Part shown: piece after piece, positions 5,930 to 11,585 of the stretch
How positions within the stretch are numbered: position 1 is the stretch's first letter
How the letters are laid out: each line of letters begins with the position of its first letter
NCBI GenBank assembly: GCA_007129525.1
Contig: SKVI01000249.1
Location: forward strand, 1 to 11,585
Length of the DNA: 11,585 nucleotides
Reading direction: 5' to 3'
From: Gemmatimonadota bacterium
GTDB lineage: Bacteria > Gemmatimonadota > Gemmatimonadetes > Longimicrobiales > Gaopeijiaceae
Notes under the pieces: model-generated
What the model was told of the DNA's origin: nothing
The model's database searches: none
Seen by the model: the letters and a program-made list of their open reading frames with translations, nothing else
Position numbers and translations under genes: made by a program

Positions 5930-8728
5930 ATGGAAGCCCTCCGGAAGCCGGGAGCCCTCTCCCTTGGCCTTCTTCTCCTCCTCCCCCTTCTCCAGTGGCC
6001 GGAACCGCGGGAGTTTCAGGAGGACGTCCACTCGGCCGTTCAGTCCGGAATCTCGTTGGCCTGGTCCCTGGCCGCCCAACAGCCCATCCCGGACTCCCGC
6101 GAGCGTACGGTTCGGGCGGTGCGGGCGACCGGCACCATCGAGATTGACGGCCACCTGGACGAGACCGACTGGCAGCGGGCAGAAACCACCTCCGGCTTCA
6201 TTCAGGTGGAGCCCTTCGAGGGTGAACCCGCCATCGAGGCCACCGAGGTCCGGATCCTCTACGACGACGAGAACGTATACATCGGGGCCCGGATGTACGA
6301 CTCGGACCCGACCCGGATCGCCCGGCAGCTCACCCGGCGGGGCGAGACCGGCAGAGCCGCCGGGTACTTCGAATTCTCGTTCGATTCGAACCTGGACCGG
6401 AGCACGGGCTACACCTTCCGCGTGACGGCCGCAGGGGTCCAGCGCGACCAGTACAACTTCGACGACACCCGCTCCGACGGCTCCTGGGACGGCATCTGGG
6501 AGTCCGCCGTCTCCATAGACGAGGAGGGATGGAGCGCCGAGATCCGGCTTCCCCTTTCCCAGCTCCGCTTCGACCCCTCCGACGAGGCCCAGACTTGGGG
6601 GGTGAACTTCGCCCGCCGCCGGATCGCAGACAACGAGCGCTCGGAGTGGGCGTACGTGCCGTCCGGCGTCCATGGCTCGGTGAGCCGCTGGGGCCAACTC
6701 GAGGGACTCGTGCTCGACGGGAGCCGCCGCAACGCCGAGGTGCTTCCCTACCTGCTGGCCGGCGCCGAACGAGCCCCGGCTGCGCCGGGAGACCCCTTCT
6801 TCGACGGCTCAGAAACTCGCGGAGGAATGGGTGCCGACGTCCGGTACGGCCTGGGATCCACCTTCGTCGTGGACATGGCGTTGAACCCGGACTTCGGCCA
6901 GGTCGAGGTGGACCCCCGCGTCATCAACCTGACGGCGTTCGAGACCTTCTTTCCCGAGCGGCGACCCTTCTTCAGCCGGGACGACGCCCTCTTCGACTTC
7001 GGGCTCGCCGGCCGAAGGGACAACCTCTTCTACTCCAGGAGAATCGGGCGAAGTCCCCAGGGAAGGGCGCCCGGGCACGCCGACTTCACTGACGTACCTC
7101 AGGAAACGACGATCCTGGGAGCGGGCAAAGTCACGGGACGAACCGCCGGAGGCCTGTCGGTGGGCGGACTGCTGGCCCTCACCGACCGCGAGCGTGGGCG
7201 AGGCTACCTGGCCGACACCGGCGAGACCTTCCGATTCGATGTGGAGCCGCGAACCACCTACGGCACGGCACGGGTGCAGCAGGATGTCCGCGACGGCCAG
7301 AGCCGCATCGGGCTGATCCTGACCGGGGTAGACCGCAGCCTGCCGGACGACGGACAACTGGACTTTCTGGCCCGGCGCGCCCTCACCGGAGGGATCGACC
7401 TCGAGCACACCTGGAACGACCGGGAATGGGCCGTCTCGGGCTTTCTGGCCGGGAGCCGCGTCACAGGGAGCGAGGAGGCCATGGTGCGACTCCAGCGGTC
7501 ACCGAACCACTACTTTCAGCGACCCGGCCAGGACTACCTCACGCTGGACCCCGATGCCACGGAACTCACGGGCGCCCAGTGGAGAGTCTCCCTGGAACGA
7601 CAGGGGGGACGCCACTGGACCGGGGGCGTGTGGGCCGGACAACGGACCCCGGGCTTCGAGGTGAACGATATGGGGTTCTCCACCGGAAACGAGAGGTTGG
7701 ACGGCGGAATGCGGCTCGCCTACCGGCAGCCGACTCCCCAGAGCATCTTTCAGAACTACCGGTTCTCCTTCTTCACCTTCCATGCCTGGCGCAACGAACT
7801 GCGGCGGGACTTCTTCTCCGGCTCCGCCTGGGGAGACGCGCACAAGTCGGGGCGAGCCACCGGGAGTGCCAACTTCACCTTCCGGAACTGGTGGGGGCTG
7901 GGCCTGGACGCCGGCTTCTCTCCCACAGTGCAGAGCGACGTCCTGACCCGGGGCGGACCCGTGATGCGGGATCCGGGCTCCTGGGATCTGAGTCTCAGCG
8001 TGAACACCGACCGCCGGGACGAAATCACCTACGGCTTCTCCGTGGAGTACGGGGAGGGCAGGCGTGGCGGATATGACTTCGAGGCCGATCTGAGCGTGGA
8101 CGCGCGTCCTACCGACGGGATCGCTCTGAGCCTGGGCCCCTCGTACCGGCGGTCCGTGGATCCGGCCCAGTACGTGACCCAGTTCCAGACCGGGGACTTC
8201 GAGCCCACCTTCGGGGGCCGGTACTTCTTCGGGGAGCTGGCCCGGGAGCAGATCTCCATGGATGCCAGCATCGACGTCATCCTATCGCCCCGGCTGACGA
8301 TTCAGATCTTCGCCCAGCCCCTCCTGGCCGCCGGCGAGTTCCGGGACTTCAAGCAACTGGCGGCGCCCCGGACCTTCGACTTCCTCACCTTCTCTGAGGG
8401 CGAACCCGCGTCGGTCAATGGAGAACCCGGATGTCAGGGGGGGGAGTTCTGTCGCGCCGACGGCCGCATCCACGTGGACTACAGCGGGGACGGCCAGGGG
8501 GACGTCTCCTTCCGCGAGCAGAACTTCAACATCCGCTCCCTGCGGGGAACGGCGGCGCTTCGGTGGGAGTACCGCCCGGGCTCCCGGATCTACCTGGTGT
8601 GGCAGCAGAGCCGGCAGAGCCGGGGGCTCGCAGGGGACTTCGACCTGGGACGCGACGCGCGTGAGATGTTCGAATCCCCCGGCGAGCACCAGTTCATCGT
8701 GAAGGTGGACTACTGGATCGGATTCTAG
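5930..8728 (+). CDS. DUF5916 outer-membrane beta-barrel protein with N-terminal CBM9-like domain
   Basis: A 932-residue exported protein. Residues 1-24 look like a signal peptide (LRKPGALSLGLLLLLPLL), though a second hydrophobic stretch near 40-49 makes the cleavage site unsure. Residues about 64-260 resemble a family 9 carbohydrate-binding domain (IEIDGHLDETDWQRAE, YDDENVYIGARMYDSDP, WSAEIRLPLSQLRF). The DUF5916 signature follows: NPDFGQVEVDPRVINL at 319-334 and FFPERRPFF at 340-348. The rest alternates like barrel strands and ends in FIVKVDYWIGF, with a terminal Phe as recognised by the BAM machinery. Near the C-terminus, C835 and C841 could form a disulfide, and DYSGDGQGDVSF (850-861) resembles a calcium-binding loop. 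The start is the ATG at 5930, chosen for its signal peptide; it has no visible ribosome binding site. The role is unproven, probably an outer-membrane channel or surface binding protein. Confidence 0.87.
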   Translation: MEALRKPGALSLGLLLLLPLLQWPEPREFQEDVHSAVQSGISLAWSLAAQQPIPDSRERTVRAVRATGTIEIDGHLDETDWQRAETTSGFIQVEPFEGEPAIEATEVRILYDDENVYIGARMYDSDPTRIARQLTRRGETGRAAGYFEFSFDSNLDRSTGYTFRVTAAGVQRDQYNFDDTRSDGSWDGIWESAVSIDEEGWSAEIRLPLSQLRFDPSDEAQTWGVNFARRRIADNERSEWAYVPSGVHGSVSRWGQLEGLVLDGSRRNAEVLPYLLAGAERAPAAPGDPFFDGSETRGGMGADVRYGLGSTFVVDMALNPDFGQVEVDPRVINLTAFETFFPERRPFFSRDDALFDFGLAGRRDNLFYSRRIGRSPQGRAPGHADFTDVPQETTILGAGKVTGRTAGGLSVGGLLALTDRERGRGYLADTGETFRFDVEPRTTYGTARVQQDVRDGQSRIGLILTGVDRSLPDDGQLDFLARRALTGGIDLEHTWNDREWAVSGFLAGSRVTGSEEAMVRLQRSPNHYFQRPGQDYLTLDPDATELTGAQWRVSLERQGGRHWTGGVWAGQRTPGFEVNDMGFSTGNERLDGGMRLAYRQPTPQSIFQNYRFSFFTFHAWRNELRRDFFSGSAWGDAHKSGRATGSANFTFRNWWGLGLDAGFSPTVQSDVLTRGGPVMRDPGSWDLSLSVNTDRRDEITYGFSVEYGEGRRGGYDFEADLSVDARPTDGIALSLGPSYRRSVDPAQYVTQFQTGDFEPTFGGRYFFGELAREQISMDASIDVILSPRLTIQIFAQPLLAAGEFRDFKQLAAPRTFDFLTFSEGEPASVNGEPGCQGGEFCRADGRIHVDYSGDGQGDVSFREQNFNIRSLRGTAALRWEYRPGSRIYLVWQQSRQSRGLAGDFDLGRDAREMFESPGEHQFIVKVDYWIGF

Positions 8729-8782
8729 GGCAGCCCGTCGGCGCCTGGACCCGGTCCGCTTCGACGAGCCAGTTCGGGCCCA

Positions 8783-8920
8783 CTACATCGTCGCCGCGTA
8801 GAGGGGGTTGAAGAGGAGCTTGAAGGTGGCTCTGGGCTGTCCCCAGGTTGCGGGATCCTCCGGGTCCACCTGGAGCCGGAGGAGGGTCTCAAGGTGTGAT
8901 GCCAGGGCTCCCGTGTCCAT
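8783..8920 (-). pseudogene. Possible gene remnant or small ORF (45 codons)
   Basis: The minus strand from ATG 8920 to TAG 8783 encodes 45 residues that look protein-like (ALASHLETLLRLQVDPEDPA, then FKLLFNPLYAATM). About 80% of its codons end in G or C. GGGAG lies 7 nt before the ATG, so it could be a real small gene. The same frame continues upstream, without interruption, to the TGA at 8957-8959 that ends the neighbouring membrane-protein gene, through a coding-like SVWALTGHGSIV. It could therefore be a separate small protein, the tail of a decayed gene, or a lost C-terminal extension. I do not recognise the sequence. Coding status is uncertain. Confidence 0.35.
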
Positions 8921-8938
8921 GACGATGCTCCCGTGTCC
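8907..8938. repeat. Short direct repeat, 12 bp, two copies
   Basis: GCTCCCGTGTCC occurs at 8907-8918 and 8927-8938, a 20-bp period with an 8-nt spacer. The period is not a multiple of three, so the copies are read in different frames of the overlapping minus-strand reading frame. Confidence 0.7.
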
Positions 8939-8956
8939 GGTCAGGGCCCAGACGGA

Positions 8957-9517
8957 TCAACCGGGCCAGAGCCAGCCGAACACACCGGCGGTGAGCAGCC
9001 CGTAGATAAGCGCGTCCAGCGTGTACCGGAGCAGTGCGGAGCCCTTCCTCCCGAACCAGACGGCATCCCCCCAGAGCGCCATGCCGTAGCCGATGAAGGC
9101 GGTGGTGCCGGCAAAGCGGAAGACCTCAAGATACGGGCCACCGGGAGGCACCGCCCGGCTCGCCAGGTACGCGGCGAAGAGGCTCACCACGAGGCAGAAG
9201 AGGAACCAGCGGATCAAGATGGGCCCCATGGGCGGGGACCCCGTCGGCCGCACCCGGATGAAGGCGACGGGACCCCGTTCCATCTTTTCGGCAAACTCCG
9301 GCGAACTCCACTCCTCCCGGCTTCCGGCGTGGGGCAGGGCGTAGTCCCCGGGGGGGACGTCCGCCTCTCGGAGGGCCTCCGCGATCCGCTCCTCGGAAGG
9401 CAGGGAAGCCAGGTCCCCGGCATGGTACCCCAGGACCATGTGGATCACTGAGCTTGCCACGAACACGAGCACGGCCGAGAGCAGAATGGGCACCCAGAGA
9501 GCGGTAAGCGTGACCAC
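8957..9517 (-). CDS. Conserved four-helix membrane protein of unknown function
   Basis: A 186-residue protein with four predicted membrane helices at about residues 6-28, 101-121, 131-150 and 164-184. Between the first two is a soluble loop of about 70 residues containing MVLGYHAGDLASLPSEE and EALREADVPPGDYALP. The C-terminus reads WFGRKGSALLRYTLDALIYG, then GLLTAGVFGWLWPG. I recall this general pattern from conserved hypothetical proteins in several phyla, but I cannot attach a function. It has a GTG start at 9517 with a strong AGGAGG on the minus strand four bases upstream, a tight but workable spacing. It is monocistronic as far as seen and divergent from the dehydrogenase operon across 175 nt. 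Confidence 0.8.
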   Translation of the reverse strand: MVTLTALWVPILLSAVLVFVASSVIHMVLGYHAGDLASLPSEERIAEALREADVPPGDYALPHAGSREEWSSPEFAEKMERGPVAFIRVRPTGSPPMGPILIRWFLFCLVVSLFAAYLASRAVPPGGPYLEVFRFAGTTAFIGYGMALWGDAVWFGRKGSALLRYTLDALIYGLLTAGVFGWLWPG

Positions 9518-9657
9518 GGGACCTCCTCAGGTTTGGCTATCGGGTTTGATGCGACTTCTCACGACCGAGACTCCGGAGAGGGCGGAAACCAGATTCGACA
9601 CGGTACGGCGCGGCGGACGGGATGTCCAGCCTGGAGCGCCTCTCCTGCACAAAACCC

Positions 9658-9685
9658 TTGCACTTCAGGGCACTCGGCATAATCC
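9658..9685 (+). promoter_or_regulatory. Candidate promoter of the dehydrogenase operon, near-leaderless
   Basis: TTGCAC (9658-9663) is a good -35. The AT-rich CATAAT (9678-9683), or TAATCC at 9680-9685, could be the -10, with spacing of 14 or 16 nt, shorter than the ideal 17. Transcription would start around 9690, just before the ATG at 9693. That would explain why no Shine-Dalgarno is visible there. Confidence 0.35.
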
Positions 9686-9692
9686 TCCGAAC

Positions 9693-10271
9693 ATGGATCC
9701 AGCCAAGCCGGACCTCGACACGGGCACGCCCGGCGGACCGGACCGCCGCACCTTCCTCGCGCTTTCCGGCCGCTCTCTGGGAGGGGGATGGCTCGCGCTC
9801 CACCTGCCGTTCCTGAGCGCGCTGGCTTCGTGCGCCCGGGATGCCCACCTGAACGGGGAACCGCTCCAGACCCTCACTCCCCGCGAGGCTGAAACGCTGG
9901 AGGCCATGGTGGAACGGCTCATCCCCTCGGTGGACGGGATCGGGGCCCGGGAGGCGGGGGCGGTGCACTTCATCGACCTGGCCCTGGCCGGGCCTTTCGA
10001 GGACGCCGCCGGGCTCGTCCGAAGCGGGCTCGAAGGGCTCGTAGCGAACGGGTTCGCCGGCCTGGAGAAGGAGGAGCAGATCCGATCTCTCACGGAGATC
10101 GAGGACACGCCCTTTTTCGGCTTCACACGCACTCTCACCATCTTCGGCACCTTCTCCGACCCCCGGCACGGAGGCGGCAGGGAGGACGCGCTGCACCGGA
10201 TCTACGGCCTCCCCCATGCGGCGGCACACACGCCACCTTTCGGCTGGTACGACGCCCAGGAGTGGGAATGA
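9693..10271 (+). CDS. Gluconate 2-dehydrogenase subunit 3 family protein, Tat-exported, possible lipoprotein
   Basis: A 192-residue small subunit of a membrane-bound FAD dehydrogenase. The N-terminus has a twin-arginine motif, DRRTFLA at 17-23, followed by a hydrophobic stretch to about residue 46. It ends in LASC (44-47), which fits a lipobox with C47 as the lipidated residue. The mature part matches the family: LTPREAETLEAMVERLIPS (61-79), GAREAGAVHFIDLALAG (84-100), a helical middle, FFGFTRTLTIFGTFSD (141-156), and the aromatic end PPFGWYD. In known gluconate, sorbitol and FAD-glucose dehydrogenases this subunit carries the Tat signal and exports the folded flavoprotein with it. The partner here lacks any signal peptide, consistent with this. 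The ATG at 9693 is chosen because the Tat signal begins just after it; the open frame upstream is not protein-like. The stop overlaps the next start (ATGA). Confidence 0.88.
   Translation: MDPAKPDLDTGTPGGPDRRTFLALSGRSLGGGWLALHLPFLSALASCARDAHLNGEPLQTLTPREAETLEAMVERLIPSVDGIGAREAGAVHFIDLALAGPFEDAAGLVRSGLEGLVANGFAGLEKEEQIRSLTEIEDTPFFGFTRTLTIFGTFSDPRHGGGREDALHRIYGLPHAAAHTPPFGWYDAQEWE
10258..10262 (+). promoter_or_regulatory. Ribosome binding site for the GMC subunit, inside the upstream gene
   Basis: AGGAG lies five bases before ATG 10268, within the last codons of the small-subunit gene. Together with the ATGA stop/start overlap this indicates translational coupling, and so roughly matched amounts of the two subunits. 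Confidence 0.7.
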
Positions 10272-11585
10272 CCCGGTCCTCCCCACTCCCCCAGCGGAGC
10301 TTCGGAAACGACGGGGAGGTGGATTTCGTCATCGTCGGCGCGGGAGCGGCGGGCGGCGTCCTGGCGGCAGAACTCGCCCGGGACGGGTTCGAGGTGGTCG
10401 TCCTGGAGCAGGGCCCCTGGCGCACCGCCCGTGACTTCGACCACGACGAGGTCGGCCACTGGATCCTGGGCACCCTGACCGGGGACCCTCGGGACGATCC
10501 GCAGACCTTCCGCTCGGATCCTTCGGAGGAGGCCCAGGTGGCGGCTCAGCCTCCCCCCCTCATCTACGCCCGGGGCGTGGGGGGAAGCAGCGTCCACTTC
10601 ACCGCCAACTACTGGCGCCTGCGCCCCACCGACTTCAACGAACGCTCCCGATGGGGCTCCATTTCCGGAACGGGCTTCGCGGACTGGCCCTTCGGCTACG
10701 ACGAGCTGGAACCCTACTACTCGCGGGTGGACTGGGAAATCGGGGTGTCGGGAGCCGTGGGGCCGGGAGATCCTCCCCGCTCCCGGCCCTATCCCATGCC
10801 TACCCTCCCCGTGAAGTCCTCGGGTGTGCTGTTCGAGCGGGGCGCCCGGGCGATGGGCTGGAACCCCCAACCGGCACCCATGGCGATCCTGTCGGAACCC
10901 TTCGACGGGAGGTCGTCCTGCATTCACTGCGGGTATTGCATGGGGTTTGGTTGCGAGGTGAATGCCAAGTCCTCCACCCTGGCGGCCATGGTCCCGAAGG
11001 CGGTGGCCACCGGCCGGTGCGAGATCCGGCCCGGCTCCACCGTGATGCGGGTGGAGACGGATTCCGCCGGGCGGGCCACCGGAGTCGTGTACCTGGACGA
11101 GGCGGGCGGAGAGCACCGGCAGCGGGCACGGGCGGTGGTCCTGGCCGCCAACGGCGCCGAAACCCCGCGACTGCTCCTGATGTCCGAGTCGTCGCTCTTC
11201 CCCCACGGGCTGAGCAACGGCAGCGGCCTCGTGGGCAAGTACCTCATGTTCAACGGGCAGACGGCCAGCTACGGGGTCTTCGAGCACCCGCTCAACGAGT
11301 ACAAGAGCGTCCAGGTGACCCGCATCCTGATGGACTTCTACGACGCCGACCCCGCCCGGGGGTTCTACGGGGGAGGGGGGATGGACGGCCGCATGTTCAA
11401 GGGTCCCCTCTTCTTTGCCCTCGACGGCCTCCCGCCGGGCATGCCCACCTGGGGCGAGGAGTACCGCAGAGCCCTGCCCGAATACCTGATTCGCACCATG
11501 GAGGTGGCGGGGCATACCACCTCGCTCCCGGTGGAGACGAACAGCGTGTCCCTGGATCCCGAGGTGCGGGACCGGTGGGGTCGCC
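10268..11585 (+). CDS. GMC-family FAD-dependent dehydrogenase large subunit, C-terminus cut by the window edge
   Basis: 439 codons are visible with no stop. The N-terminus lacks a signal peptide. The dinucleotide-binding motif VDFVIVGAGAAGGVLAAELA lies at 18-37 (GxGxxG at 24-29), with the ribose-binding acid at the end of the second strand (VVVLEQGP, 43-50). GVGGSSVHFTANYWRL (103-118) is the GMC signature region near the flavin. CIHCGYCMGFGC (218-229) gives C218, C221, C224 and C229, matching the cysteine-rich segment of gluconate and FAD-glucose dehydrogenase catalytic subunits, where a 3Fe-4S cluster has been described. VVLAANGAETPRLLLMSES (290-308) is the second GMC signature. The catalytic His pair normally near the C-terminus is beyond the window. 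It probably oxidises a sugar, polyol or alcohol in the periplasm; the substrate cannot be read from sequence. A cytochrome c subunit may lie downstream. Confidence 0.92.
   Translation, partial: MTRSSPLPQRSFGNDGEVDFVIVGAGAAGGVLAAELARDGFEVVVLEQGPWRTARDFDHDEVGHWILGTLTGDPRDDPQTFRSDPSEEAQVAAQPPPLIYARGVGGSSVHFTANYWRLRPTDFNERSRWGSISGTGFADWPFGYDELEPYYSRVDWEIGVSGAVGPGDPPRSRPYPMPTLPVKSSGVLFERGARAMGWNPQPAPMAILSEPFDGRSSCIHCGYCMGFGCEVNAKSSTLAAMVPKAVATGRCEIRPGSTVMRVETDSAGRATGVVYLDEAGGEHRQRARAVVLAANGAETPRLLLMSESSLFPHGLSNGSGLVGKYLMFNGQTASYGVFEHPLNEYKSVQVTRILMDFYDADPARGFYGGGGMDGRMFKGPLFFALDGLPPGMPTWGEEYRRALPEYLIRTMEVAGHTTSLPVETNSVSLDPEVRDRWGR

Noticed and set aside
5821..5951. Two copies of CCGGAAGCCGG 120 bp apart (5821-5831 and 5941-5951)
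   Set aside because: An 11-mer of this composition is expected to recur by chance in such GC-rich DNA, and the second copy is inside the signal-peptide coding region.
9438..9692. An upstream extension of the small dehydrogenase subunit
   Set aside because: It overlaps the start of the divergent membrane-protein gene, and the Tat signal starts just after ATG 9693.
10202..11515. A 437-codon open frame on the minus strand
   Set aside because: It lies wholly opposite the GMC dehydrogenase, whose motifs are unmistakable. The translation is His/Gly/Pro-rich with no domain, typical of the antisense of GC-rich coding DNA.

Overview
This 11.6 kb stretch comes from a GC-rich bacterial chromosome with strongly G/C-ending codons and Shine-Dalgarno motifs of the AGGAG/GGGAG type. 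It holds eight genes, two of them cut by the window edges, plus one doubtful 45-codon frame. No RNA gene, insertion sequence, phage gene or CRISPR array was seen. The protein set suggests Gemmatimonadota or a related soil or marine lineage. It includes a BTAD/TolB-like/TPR regulator, a DUF5916 outer-membrane barrel with a CBM9-like domain, a cytochrome c fused to a copper type II monooxygenase, and a gluconate 2-dehydrogenase subunit 3 / GMC pair. The phylum is inferred from family distribution, not from a marker gene.

Layout. (1) 1-1557, minus strand: an RDD-family membrane protein with a large acidic helical insertion, followed 98 nt downstream by the start of a secreted protein that leaves the window at base 1. 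(2) 1773-3980, plus strand: a SARP-like regulator, divergent from the RDD gene, with a 215-nt region between them. (3) 3981-4194: a convergent intergenic region with two hairpins and a perfect 19-bp tandem duplication. (4) 4195-5616, minus strand: the secreted cytochrome c / copper monooxygenase. (5) 5617-5929: a 313-nt divergent regulatory region. (6) 5930-8728, plus strand: the DUF5916 barrel. (7) 8729-8956: a gene-poor stretch with a coding-like 45-codon minus-strand frame lying in phase beyond the stop of the next gene. (8) 8957-9517, minus strand: a four-helix membrane protein. (9) 9693 to the right edge, plus strand: a Tat-exported small subunit overlapping (ATGA) a GMC flavoprotein that is cut off by the window end.

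How the parts may work together (inference). The dehydrogenase pair looks like a periplasmic sugar or alcohol oxidase feeding electrons to the respiratory chain. The copper monooxygenase is also periplasmic and carries its own heme domain. The divergent DUF5916 barrel could supply its substrate or export its product. The pairing of a heme-fused copper monooxygenase with a DUF5916 barrel is the best candidate here for an uncharacterised functional unit. The SARP-like regulator lacks an obvious biosynthetic cluster and may control the divergent RDD operon or itself.
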